Below, in pieces: positions 44,682 to 53,393 of a stretch of 64,000 bases of DNA (position 1 is the stretch's first letter; the number at the start of each line of letters is the position of its first letter). This DNA comes from CAWIJJ01 sp963836405 (GTDB lineage: Bacteria > Acidobacteriota > Terriglobia > Bryobacterales > Bryobacteraceae). Where the stretch lies: the NCBI GenBank assembly GCA_963836405.1, contig CAWIJL010000007.1, positions 124,001 to 188,000 on the forward strand, written 5' to 3'. The notes under the pieces are model-generated. The model was not told where the DNA came from and did not search any database. It worked only from the letters and a program-made list of their open reading frames with translations. A program made the translations under genes and the position numbers.

Positions 44682-47108
44682 ATGCTCCTCTGGCACGATC
44701 TCCGCTTCGCCTTCCGCCAGCTTCGAAAGACCCCCGGCTTCACCGCCATCGTCCTGGCCACCCTGGGGCTGTGCATCGGAGCCAACACTGCCGTTTACAG
44801 CGTGCTCGATGCCGTGCTGCTCCGACCGGCGCCTTATCCCCAACCCGAACGCCTCGCCATGGTAGTTACCGAATGGCGCCGCGGGGGACAACAGGACGTC
44901 AACACATCCCAGACCGGCGGCCAGTTCGAAGTGGTGAGGGACGGCGTTCCGGAATTGGACGTGGCCGCCAGCGGCGGATCCAATGGCGCCAACTTCGCTT
45001 CGGGCGGCAGGCTGGAATATGTTCGCCAGCAGCGCGTCTCCGCCGGATTCTTCCGCGTGCTCGGCGTCGCCCCCCAAGTGGGCCGCGAGTTCACCCGCGC
45101 CGAAGATGTGGCCGGCGGCCCGGCTCTCGCCGTGATCAGCCACGACTTCTGGCAGCGCATCTTTCTCGGCGACCCGGCCGCGCTCGGCGCCGGAATGAAC
45201 CTGCGCGGCGAACCCTACACCGTCATCGGCATCATGCCCGCCGGCTTCCGTTCATCCGTCCCGGCGGAGGTCTGGACTCCTTTGCGCCCCTCCCGAACCG
45301 GCGAAGGCGAGGGGTCGAACTACAGCGTGATCGCGCGCATCAAGCCGGGTGCCACCTGGGCAGCCGCCGCCCAGCGGCTCCAATCCCTCGGCCCAGCCCT
45401 GTTCGAAGTCTCCGACGTCCGCAAAGGCACCACCGTCGAGGAGCAGATCGTACCCTTGCAAAGCGGTATGACCGGTTCCATCCGAAACCAGCTTCTGGTC
45501 GCCGGCGCCGCCGTGCTGATGGTGCTTCTGATCGGTTGCGTCAACATCGCCGGATTGCTGCTGGCCCGTTCCGGCGCGCGCAGCCGCGAAATCGCCACCC
45601 GTATGGCGCTGGGGGGCGGGAGGGCCGCCATCGTCCGCCAGTTGCTTGTGGAGAGCCTGCTGCTGGCGCTTGGCGGCGGCGCCCTGGGAATGCTTACCGG
45701 CACGGCCGCACTCGCCGTGCTCAAGGACCTGGGGGCCAGCCGCTTCGAATCCTGGCACACCATTTCCGTGGATTACCGCGTGCTGCTGGCCATGGCGGGC
45801 ATCACGCTGCTTACCAGCCTTCTATTTGGCCTCGCTCCCGCACTCGCCACGGCGCGCCTCGATTTGCGCTCGGTGCTGGTAGAGGGCGGGCGCGGCCTGT
45901 CGGGCGGGAGACGGCGCTGGACCGCCAAGGCGCTGGTCGCCGGCGAAGTCGCTCTCAGCCTGGTGCTGCTGGTGGGCGCGGGCCTGCTCGTGCGCACCCT
46001 TGAGCACCTCAACAGCCTCAACCCGGGTTTCGACGCCCGAAATATCCTGTCCGCCCAGGCCTCCCTCCAGGACGCCCGCTACAACACATCCGCCGCGGTC
46101 AACCGGCTCTACGACCGCTCGCTCGAACGCATCCGGCGTATCCCGGGAATCGCCAGTGCCTCGGTGGCGCTCACTCTGCCCTACGAGCGGCCGCTCAATC
46201 TCGGTTTCCGCCGCGCCGGCGGCGCCGATACCCAGGGTCACGGCATGGAGGCCGTCTACATCAAGCCGGATTATTTCGAGACCCTCCGCATCCCCCTGCT
46301 GCGGGGCCGGGCGCCACGGGAATCCGACAGCCGCGAAACTCCACCCGTGGTCGTGATCAGCGAGTCCTTCGCGAAGCGCTACTTCCCGTCCGAAGATCCG
46401 CTCGGAAAGCAGATTCTGATGGGACGCGATGCGAATACCATCGTCGGAATCGCGGGCGATGTCCAGCAACACAGCGGACTCGGGAATTTCGGGCCGGTCT
46501 CCATCAACCCCACCGTCTACGTGCCCGTCTCGCAGATGTCCGACGATATTCTCCAGGTGATTCACGTCTGGTTCACGCCGAAATGGGTGGTGCGCACCTC
46601 CCGCCCGGGTAACTACACCGCCCCCATTCAGGCCGCCATCGCCGGCGTCGACCCGCAGCTTCCGATCGCCCGCTTTGAATCCATGCAGGAGTTGAAAGCC
46701 GAGATCATGGGAGACGAGCGATACCACGCCGTACTCTTCTCCGTCCTCGCCGGATTGGCCCTCATCCTTGCCGCCATCGGCCTGTACGGGCTGATCGCGC
46801 AGTCGGTTGCCGAGCGCACACGGGAGTTCGGCATCCGCATGGCACTGGGCGCAACCGCCGGACAGGCCATCGCCAATGCGGCCGCTCCCGGCATCGCGCT
46901 GGCGCTGCTCGGGGTCGCTGCGGGAGCGATCCTGTCGCGCATCGGAGCCCGCCTGCTGGAGCACATGCTGTGGGGTGTGAAGCCCGGCGACACGGTCACA
47001 TTTGCCGCGACCGCCGGCATCCTGGTCGCGGTGGCCGCCGTGGCCAGCCTCGTCCCGGCCTTTCGCATTCTGCGTCTGGACCCCGCACAGACACTCAGAA
47101 ACGATTGA
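44682..47108 (+). CDS. FtsX/MacB-like orphan permease (ADOP type)
   Basis: An 808-residue intact permease of the same type and length as the one at 26041-28468. The N-terminus LLWHDLRFAFRQLRKTPGFT is followed by a MacB-like periplasmic domain, helices with CVNIAGLLLARSGARSREIA, a second periplasmic part, and the last FtsX unit with VAERTREFGIRMALGATAGQ. No ATP-binding protein gene is adjacent; these proteins are thought to use a shared ATPase or to work without one. The function (efflux, lipoprotein or peptide transport) is open. Confidence 0.92.
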   Translation: MLLWHDLRFAFRQLRKTPGFTAIVLATLGLCIGANTAVYSVLDAVLLRPAPYPQPERLAMVVTEWRRGGQQDVNTSQTGGQFEVVRDGVPELDVAASGGSNGANFASGGRLEYVRQQRVSAGFFRVLGVAPQVGREFTRAEDVAGGPALAVISHDFWQRIFLGDPAALGAGMNLRGEPYTVIGIMPAGFRSSVPAEVWTPLRPSRTGEGEGSNYSVIARIKPGATWAAAAQRLQSLGPALFEVSDVRKGTTVEEQIVPLQSGMTGSIRNQLLVAGAAVLMVLLIGCVNIAGLLLARSGARSREIATRMALGGGRAAIVRQLLVESLLLALGGGALGMLTGTAALAVLKDLGASRFESWHTISVDYRVLLAMAGITLLTSLLFGLAPALATARLDLRSVLVEGGRGLSGGRRRWTAKALVAGEVALSLVLLVGAGLLVRTLEHLNSLNPGFDARNILSAQASLQDARYNTSAAVNRLYDRSLERIRRIPGIASASVALTLPYERPLNLGFRRAGGADTQGHGMEAVYIKPDYFETLRIPLLRGRAPRESDSRETPPVVVISESFAKRYFPSEDPLGKQILMGRDANTIVGIAGDVQQHSGLGNFGPVSINPTVYVPVSQMSDDILQVIHVWFTPKWVVRTSRPGNYTAPIQAAIAGVDPQLPIARFESMQELKAEIMGDERYHAVLFSVLAGLALILAAIGLYGLIAQSVAERTREFGIRMALGATAGQAIANAAAPGIALALLGVAAGAILSRIGARLLEHMLWGVKPGDTVTFAATAGILVAVAAVASLVPAFRILRLDPAQTLRND

Positions 47109-47114
47109 CCGCGG

Positions 47115-48326
47115 CTATCCGCCCACCACTCCGATATCCAGGATGTTCGGATTGGAGGCGCGAATCCGGTCCAGCACTTCCGCTTCGGGCTCGCTTTCGA
47201 GGTGAATGCGCGCCACCGCCGCGGCCGCGCCATCGAACACCACGTTCTCCATTTCCTGCACGTTGATGCGGGCTTCGCTGATCGCGTCCAGCACGCTCGC
47301 CAGAACTCCCGGACGGTCCAGGTGCCGGACGATCAGCGCGCACACCGCCGGCGTCGCCTTGGCCAGGTTGACAACGTTGAGTGCCTTGCCGGTCTCCCGG
47401 AAGGCCCGTATCACGCGCACCGTTTCGCCCGCAATCGCTTCCTGCGCCTGCTCGGTGGACGCGCCGATGTGATGCGTGCCGTACACGTTCGGCAGCTTCA
47501 CAATTTCGTCTTCGAAAACCCCTTTTCCGCCCGCCGGCTCGCCCGCGAAAACGTCCAGCGCCGCGCGGATCTGCTTCTGCTCCACCGCCCGCGCCAGCGC
47601 ATTCTGGTCCACCACTTCCGCCCGCGCTGTGTTGACGAAATACGCGCCCGGCCGCATGGCTTCGAAAAAGCGCTCGCCCAGCAGCCCGTAAGTCTGGGAA
47701 TGCAGCGCCACGTGCACGCTCACTACGTCCGAGTCGCCCGCCAGCGCTTCGGGCGAGGCCGCATAGCCCACGCCGAGTTCCCGCGCGCGCTCCGCCGTCA
47801 GGCTGCGGCTCCACGCTGCCACCTTCATCCCGAACGCCCGCGCCCGCGGCACCATTTCCCGTCCGATCTGCCCCAGGCCCAGCAATCCCAAAGTGCGCCC
47901 GGCAAGCCCGCGCGCCCGCGAATACTCGGACTTGTTCCATTGCCCGGCGCGCAGCGATGCGACGTTATCCGGAATGCGCCGGTCGAGCGAGAGAATCAGT
48001 CCGAACGCCAGTTCCGCCACGGCCACCGAATTCTTCCCGGGGCAGTTGGAAACGAAGATTCCACGGCGGGAGGCCGCCCGCACGTCGATCGTGTTGTAGC
48101 CCGCGCCCGCGCGCACCACCAGTTTCAGCGGCCCCGCCGCCAGTATGGGTTCGGTCACTTTGGTGGATCTCACCACCAGCACGTCCGGCGCGAAGGCGGA
48201 CACCGCCTGCACCAGCGCATCTTCTTTGAGGCCCGGCTGGTAGGAAACGTCCAGTTCCGCCGCCGCGAGTTCGTCCAGTCCCGACTGCTCGAAGGTATCC
48301 GCAATCAATACGCGCACGGCTCCCAT
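47115..48326 (-). CDS. SerA-like D-3-phosphoglycerate dehydrogenase with ACT domain
   Basis: A 403-residue D-isomer 2-hydroxyacid dehydrogenase. NAD binding is at TLGLLGLGQIGREMVPRARA near residue 145. Catalytic residues are in VVRAGAGYNTIDV (Arg), DVFAGEP and YGTHHIGASTEQAQEA (His). A C-terminal ACT-like domain (CALIVRHLDRPGVLASVLDA) suggests serine feedback. It probably catalyses the first step of serine synthesis, though other 2-hydroxyacids cannot be excluded. It is convergent with the permease gene, with six bases between them. Confidence 0.88.
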   Translation of the reverse strand: MGAVRVLIADTFEQSGLDELAAAELDVSYQPGLKEDALVQAVSAFAPDVLVVRSTKVTEPILAAGPLKLVVRAGAGYNTIDVRAASRRGIFVSNCPGKNSVAVAELAFGLILSLDRRIPDNVASLRAGQWNKSEYSRARGLAGRTLGLLGLGQIGREMVPRARAFGMKVAAWSRSLTAERARELGVGYAASPEALAGDSDVVSVHVALHSQTYGLLGERFFEAMRPGAYFVNTARAEVVDQNALARAVEQKQIRAALDVFAGEPAGGKGVFEDEIVKLPNVYGTHHIGASTEQAQEAIAGETVRVIRAFRETGKALNVVNLAKATPAVCALIVRHLDRPGVLASVLDAISEARINVQEMENVVFDGAAAAVARIHLESEPEAEVLDRIRASNPNILDIGVVGG

Positions 48327-48351
48327 AATAACCGAGCGCGCATTTTCCGGC

Positions 48352-48806
48352 CTAGCGGCGGTAACGGTTGTTGTTGCGGGTCGTCTGGTCTACGATCAGG
48401 CCGCCGATTCCGCCGACGGCCGCTCCGATGGCCGCACCTTTGCCGCCGCCGCTGAGCCCGCCGATTATCGCGCCGGCCGCCGCGCCGCCGCCGATCAATG
48501 CGCCGCCGATTTGCCGGCCTGGCTGCGGCCGTAGCGGTAGTCGTCTCTGTAATAACGGTTGTCGGAGTAGCCGTAGGAGCGGCTATTGTAGTAGCCGTTG
48601 CTGTAATAGGCACGATCCGCGTAGCCGCCGCGGTTGTCATAGCCGTCGGTGTAGCGGCTGTTGTAGCTCTGGGTGTAGCGGTGGCTGTCACGGTCGCAAC
48701 GGTCGTGGTCCCGGTCGCGGGCAAAGGCAGTTTGCGATGCTCCCATCAACGAGACCGCCATCACCGCGGCGATTCCGGTTCTCTTCCAGGCCGTTTGCTT
48801 TTTCAT
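48352..48806 (-). pseudogene. Exported glycine-zipper protein, one frameshift
   Basis: Signal peptide (GIAAVMAVSLMGASQTAFA), then an Arg/Asp/Tyr-rich linker of about 70 residues (DRDHDRCDRDSHRYTQSYNS), then in another frame a glycine zipper (RQIGGALIGGGAAAGAIIGG, GKGAAIGAAVGGIGGLIVDQ) to a TAG at 48352-48354. One base appears to be missing near 48520. Glycine-zipper domains insert in the outer membrane or oligomerise. As written, the first frame stops early after QAGKSAAH and would lack the zipper. The role is unknown. Confidence 0.65.
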
Positions 48807-48948
48807 GCTCGAGTCCCCCTCGCTATGAGAGATGCCGGTCGCGCCCCAATCCGTTTCCCTGTTAAGCAAATCCTAATGTTTACCGGGGTTTTACGAAAGA
48901 TTACGATCCGGATGGGATCAGGACAGCGTGCCCAAAGCGCGGCTCCCT

Positions 48949-50601
48949 TCAGAACTTGTACTGAATGGTAAAGTAGCCGCCGATCTTCGGCTGGCTGGCA
49001 TAGCCGAGGTCCGCGTCGATCTCCGCCTGGTCCTTCACAATGCTTCCCTCTTTGAGTTTTTGCAGATCCTTGGGCCAGGCGAACATGGCGCCGCCGCCGA
49101 TGGCGATGTCGCCCTTACCCACGCCGAACAGGCGAAGTCCGCCGCCCAGCAGCAAGGCCGGCAACGTCTTGGAGGTCGCGGCGCCGATTTGAAGCATGGG
49201 GGTGAGCGCACCAAGCCCGCACCGGCACACGAAATTCACCATCAGGGAGGGATTCACGGAAACCGTTCCCTCGGGGATCCTCACCACCTCGGTCTTGCCC
49301 TCGTCATTCTGTTTCGTGCTGTACGTGGGCCGTTTGACGGTGCCGAATACCGCGCCGATTCCGGGCTCCACGGCGAATCGCGAGAACTTTCTTACTGTCA
49401 GCGTGCCCGCGCCCTCTTCGGGATTGGCGGTGGAGATGGTGCCGGTCACAATGTTCACCGTCAGCTCTTCACGCACTACTTTGATCGTGGCGTTCTGGAG
49501 TTTCTCGAAGGTTGGCTCGATCACCGCACCAATGATGTAGTCGGTCTGCGAACGGCTGCGCCGCGCCGACACCCATTTTCGCGGGTTTGCGTAGTCGGAT
49601 TCGAGCTGCTGCGCCAGTTTTCGCATGGCAGCGGCCGCGGATTGGATTTCGCGGATGCGGCGCTCCGGGTCGGCGAGCAGCGTTAATTGGTACGGAATAT
49701 AGTTCTCGTATAAGTTAAGTTCCCTTAGATAGTCTTGATAGGTTTTCCACTTCGGTAGTTTCTCGGCGTACTCCAGAAGGTCGTTCTTGTACTTGTCGAG
49801 GGCTGCGGAATCGGTTGTCTTCGGCTTCTCCGGTAGTTTCGGCTCGCCGACGCGTTCCACCTCGGCCGGTCGGGCCGGGGAATTGTCGGGCGTGCATTCG
49901 CGAATTCGCGCCAGGAACGGAGCAGCAGACTTGATGGCCTCGTCCAGCAGTCTGGTGTCGACGTTGATCTGTTCGATCCCCTTGCGCACCGCCGCGGGGC
50001 CGCTTTCGCCGGCCGCGAAGGCGTTATCGATCGCGTCGGACCAGGACTTCACCGTCTCACTCAAACCTGCCGGTGAAGTCTCTGAACCATACAGGTACGT
50101 CACGACCCAAGTGATATTTTTGGAGGCCGAATCGGTTGCGTCGCAGGTCTCGGGAACAACCTTCTTTCCGCTCTCTGTGCCGGCCTTGGTCAACGGTTTG
50201 ATGCCCAGGTTCTTCGCAACATCCGCGAGCGAAGCTGATGAAGGCGCAACCGTCACCAGCACCGACAGGATCTGCGCGATCAGACTGCCAATGGTGGCGT
50301 GCGATGGATCGTCCGCGCCCGTCGCGGAAGCCGTAGCACGGACCTTCAACGGATTGAGCAGCGGGTAGGTCACGTAGATGGAACCGTGCGTCAGGAATAG
50401 CTTTCCGTCAGGCAGCGGCCGGAACACCTCTCGTTTATTCTCGGGGATGTCCCACACCAGCTTTTTCGGATCGTCTCCCTGCCGCACGCGGATGTAAGAA
50501 TCGGCGACCGGCGCATCCAGGTAAGGCCACGTCTGTCCCCACGTCGCCGAACAACCCGCCAGCAGCAGGCCTCTAAACAGCAACGAAGCTCTCGAATTCA
50601 T
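48949..50601 (-). CDS. Large exported protein with a C-terminal barrel-like region
   Basis: 550 residues from the ATG at 50601 (GGGAGGG site upstream), with a signal peptide (ASLLFRGLLLAGCSATWG). The N-terminal half is helical with a region of predicted coiled coil (DKYKNDLLEYAEKLPKWKTY). From about residue 400 the sequence alternates like membrane strands (RKFSRFAVEPGIGAVFGTV, PSLMVNFVCRCGLGALTPML, LLLGGGLRLFGVGKGDIAIG) and ends GGYFTIQYKF with a terminal Phe, as in outer-membrane barrels. No named family is recognised. It lies next to the CHASE2-caspase group and is divergent from it. Confidence 0.7.
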   Translation of the reverse strand: MNSRASLLFRGLLLAGCSATWGQTWPYLDAPVADSYIRVRQGDDPKKLVWDIPENKREVFRPLPDGKLFLTHGSIYVTYPLLNPLKVRATASATGADDPSHATIGSLIAQILSVLVTVAPSSASLADVAKNLGIKPLTKAGTESGKKVVPETCDATDSASKNITWVVTYLYGSETSPAGLSETVKSWSDAIDNAFAAGESGPAAVRKGIEQINVDTRLLDEAIKSAAPFLARIRECTPDNSPARPAEVERVGEPKLPEKPKTTDSAALDKYKNDLLEYAEKLPKWKTYQDYLRELNLYENYIPYQLTLLADPERRIREIQSAAAAMRKLAQQLESDYANPRKWVSARRSRSQTDYIIGAVIEPTFEKLQNATIKVVREELTVNIVTGTISTANPEEGAGTLTVRKFSRFAVEPGIGAVFGTVKRPTYSTKQNDEGKTEVVRIPEGTVSVNPSLMVNFVCRCGLGALTPMLQIGAATSKTLPALLLGGGLRLFGVGKGDIAIGGGAMFAWPKDLQKLKEGSIVKDQAEIDADLGYASQPKIGGYFTIQYKF

Positions 50602-50708
50602 CGATTTACCCTCCCGGCAACATGTGCCACCCGGGTAAGCGTCTTCGGCTGCAAATTGGGGACATACCCGCATCTCAGTGATGCGAAGGCATATTTTTCG
50701 TGAGTGTA

Positions 50709-50726
50709 ATCACCAATTGCAAGATC
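50709..50726 (+). promoter_or_regulatory. Conserved box before the XRE remnant (copy A)
   Basis: ATCACCAATTGCAAGATC ends exactly 27 bases before the ATG of the XRE remnant. The same box with two changes lies at the same distance before the intact XRE gene (56217-56234). Conservation of both sequence and spacing suggests an operator or promoter element, perhaps an autoregulatory site. Confidence 0.5.
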
Positions 50727-50752
50727 TTTATACACTCTGTGATAGCAAGGCG

Positions 50753-50825
50753 ATGACACCAGCGCGAAAAACTCCGGTACCTGCGGGAAGTGGAAGGAAC
50801 GCTGCGCGGGCTCGACCGCAAGGGT
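50753..50825 (+). pseudogene. 5' fragment of an XRE regulator, copy of 56261-56764
   Basis: The first about 70 bases match the start of the intact XRE gene at 56261 almost base for base (GAAAAACT, CGGTACCTGCGGGAAGTGGA, AGGAACGCTGCGCGG), but with one extra base near codon 4 and loss of similarity after about 50825. The copy therefore cannot make the regulator. It marks one end of a duplicated stretch. Confidence 0.75.
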
Positions 50826-51225
50826 CATTTCCTGGGTTCCTGCTCGTCCGCATTGCGACGCATCGCTCCACGGCCCAGTTGAACTGCCGCCGGCGCTTCG
50901 CCCCGGCCCACGGTCTGCCGCCGCCCGGCCCAGGCGCAAATGCCGGCACAGTCACTTGACCCCGCGCTTCTCGATTCAAGACCCCACACCCCCGAAGGCA
51001 AATATAACTTCATTACGAATGCGTAGTTTCGACCCAACTGATCCTCCGCACTCTCCTCCAATCCTGCCGCGATGGATGATCTCGATTCAGGACGAAAGCA
51101 CGACAGCAACTCTGGTTGGACCGAGCCGTAGCGGAGGCGCGGATATCGCGAACTCCACCCAGAAATTACTAGGATTGAGAGGGCTTCTGTTATAGACTAT
51201 TCGTATTTTCTATGAGGTCGCCCGA
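50826..51225 (+). other. Non-coding stretch before the secreted-protein gene
   Basis: 400 bases without a supported gene. The part after the XRE fragment has no similarity I can see to the intact copy. The last 60 bases are AT-richer (TTATAGACTATTCGTATTTT) and probably hold the promoter of the gene at 51226. Confidence 0.35.
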
Positions 51226-52080
51226 ATGGCGCGCACCAGACTTACGTTTCTACTACTTACTTGGACGGCGATGGCCGCCGCGCAGGAAAAGCCAACGGAT
51301 GTGCCTAAGGTGGAATCCTCCAGCGGGATTTGGAAGTTGGGGGCCGGCGATATCCCCGAGGACGGCGTGTTGCCCCTAGGCGCGCAAGTCGATGGTAAGC
51401 CATCGGCAAACGGCACGGCCGAGGTGCTCGTGCGCTGCCCCAATGATCTTTATTTGAACTATACCTGCACGCGCAACTGTAGGGTCCCTGTTTGTGACGA
51501 ACATCTCGACGGCATCGCGGTGCATCGAATCGACCTCCAACAGAATACCCGCGGCAAGGTCACTACGCTCGGTAGTCTGTTCGAGAGTCTTTGGAAGCGG
51601 ACGCCGGTCACAACTGTCATACCGCTCGCCCGTGCCGGTGGTAACCCGAACGACGCGGTGGTGCTTCTGAAATCAGCGACTCTCAACCTCGGACCCACAT
51701 TGCGCCGCATCGTCGAGGGCAAATACTGCTTCTCACTCAAAGCCTTACCGTCCACCGGTTCGACCAGCACGGTCTTTCTCGATTGGGACCGCACGGTCGA
51801 TCCGGCCGGCGCCGTTCCGGCTGGAAGTCTACGGCCGGGAACTTACGAACTGGCGAAAGGAACCCCCGGCGATGGGGGACTTTGCCAGTTGGATTCCGAT
51901 GGGGTACCCGCCTGGGTCCTGGTGACCTCCGAGCGCAACTACACGTCCGCAAACGCTGCGTGGACTGCCTACTCGGCTTCGCTGCTCGAACTCGAAAAAA
52001 CCGGGGTCAGCCAAGACATCCTCCGCACCTTGCGACACGCCGCGCTTTCCGGTATCGCGGACTCTATGGAGGCCCAGTGA
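51226..52080 (+). CDS. Secreted protein of unknown function, partner of the CHASE2 gene
   Basis: 284 residues with a signal peptide (RLTFLLLTWTAMAAAQ). The mature part has a mostly beta N-terminal half with four cysteines in a short span (NYTCTRNCRVPVCDEHL), likely disulfides, and a helical C-terminus. No known domain is recognised. Its stop overlaps the GTG start of the CHASE2 gene (GTGA), so the two are translated together and probably act together in the periplasm. Confidence 0.7.
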   Translation: MARTRLTFLLLTWTAMAAAQEKPTDVPKVESSSGIWKLGAGDIPEDGVLPLGAQVDGKPSANGTAEVLVRCPNDLYLNYTCTRNCRVPVCDEHLDGIAVHRIDLQQNTRGKVTTLGSLFESLWKRTPVTTVIPLARAGGNPNDAVVLLKSATLNLGPTLRRIVEGKYCFSLKALPSTGSTSTVFLDWDRTVDPAGAVPAGSLRPGTYELAKGTPGDGGLCQLDSDGVPAWVLVTSERNYTSANAAWTAYSASLLELEKTGVSQDILRTLRHAALSGIADSMEAQ

Positions 52081-53393
52081 ACGAAGAGCCCGATCGCGAG
52101 GAAGAGTCTGTCGAGATTACCGTAAAGGCACGATTCACCGCCGGCGCGCCCGGAAAGCCGCCCTACTCACCTCGACGCGGATTCCGGCAAAGAGAGCTAT
52201 TCTGGGGGCTTACCGTTGGCGACTTCGTCGTCGTCGTGCTGTTGGCGGTGGGAATGCAGTTTCTCGAGTATCACGGTGCCCTTAGCCAGTGGGAAGGACG
52301 GTTTCTCGACCGTGCTCTCCAAATCGTTCAAAGCCGCGAAGGCGAACACTTGATCGTCGCCGTGGAGATCGATCAGGAGGCTTACCAGAGCTGCTTCTGC
52401 GGAACGTCGCCGCTGGATCCAGCCACCGTAATGAAGCTGGTGGGATCGGTAGCCGGATTTAAGCCTGACCCCGCGGCTATCGGAGTCGATCTGGAGACCG
52501 AGGACTCCAAGTACGCTGAAGTCGCAAAGATGCCGTGGTTCGAGAAGTCGATTTGGGCAGCACAACCAATCCTCGCTCAATCGCCAACTGAACCCGGCTT
52601 CTTCTCGTGGCTTGCCGGTCAGGAGGCCCAATGGAAGTTCCGGCAACAGGTTGCATTGGGCGGCATCCAGCACCGGGACGACCGGATCGGGACAGCCATC
52701 TACCTGCAGGACCGCGATTTCGGAGTCCGTAAGCTGACTCGAAGGTTCCACCTGGAACCCGAGTCCGCGCCCGTAGCGGTATGGCCTACGAGGGTGGCCG
52801 AGACCGCAACCGGAAAAACTGACCACTCCGGCGAACATGAAGTCCTGGTTTCCTACACCGGAGCCGCTCCGCTGGAATTTCAGGTCAGTGATCTGTTCCA
52901 GTGTGCCGCGCACTCTTCCGGGGACGGCTGCAAAGCCGGCGTCGGGGAACCGAAACCTGCGATGCGGGAGATTTTGCGAGAACGCATCGAAAGAACCGGT
53001 AAGACGCCGATCTTCCTGATCGGCGGCACCTACAAAGAGTCTCGGGATTCTTACCCGACACCAATCGGGCGCCAACCGGGCATACTGGTCAACGCCTATG
53101 CAGTCCGCGCCGAGTTGCAGGGTAGCTTTGTCAGAGAGATTGCACCCGGCCTCCGCCTCATCCTCGACATTCTAAGCGGAATCGCGGTTGTGCTGATCTT
53201 CCACCGCTTGAAACGTGCGCGCCATGCGGTATGGGCAACCATTGGATTGGCATTCCTGATCCTTGCCGTGAATCTAATGCTGGTCCGCGGGGGATATTTG
53301 TGGTTCAGTTTCGCCGGAGTTGCCTTCGGCACGCTCGTTCACCAGTTGGTCGAGTTCTATACGGCCAATCCGAAACTCGAGCACCCCGCCTAA
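52077..53393 (+). CDS. CHASE2-domain membrane protein without output domain
   Basis: 438 residues. One membrane helix near 42-62 (LTVGDFVVVVLLAVGMQFLE) is followed by a long extracytoplasmic CHASE2-like sensor (HLIVAVEIDQEAYQSC, IGVDLETEDS, LVSYTGAAPLEFQVSDLFQC, GKTPIFLIGGTYKESRDSYP, PGILVNAYAVRAELQG) and three closely spaced C-terminal helices. CHASE2 domains normally precede kinases, cyclases or CHAT/caspase-type domains. Here the protein ends after the helices with no cytoplasmic effector. The caspase gene on the other strand overlaps its last four bases, which makes that protease a plausible partner in trans. Confidence 0.8.
   Translation: MNEEPDREEESVEITVKARFTAGAPGKPPYSPRRGFRQRELFWGLTVGDFVVVVLLAVGMQFLEYHGALSQWEGRFLDRALQIVQSREGEHLIVAVEIDQEAYQSCFCGTSPLDPATVMKLVGSVAGFKPDPAAIGVDLETEDSKYAEVAKMPWFEKSIWAAQPILAQSPTEPGFFSWLAGQEAQWKFRQQVALGGIQHRDDRIGTAIYLQDRDFGVRKLTRRFHLEPESAPVAVWPTRVAETATGKTDHSGEHEVLVSYTGAAPLEFQVSDLFQCAAHSSGDGCKAGVGEPKPAMREILRERIERTGKTPIFLIGGTYKESRDSYPTPIGRQPGILVNAYAVRAELQGSFVREIAPGLRLILDILSGIAVVLIFHRLKRARHAVWATIGLAFLILAVNLMLVRGGYLWFSFAGVAFGTLVHQLVEFYTANPKLEHPA

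Noticed and set aside
44438..46003. 521-codon Arg/Pro-rich frame overlapping the receiver and permease genes
   Set aside because: Out-of-frame reading of two real genes; composition is not protein-like.
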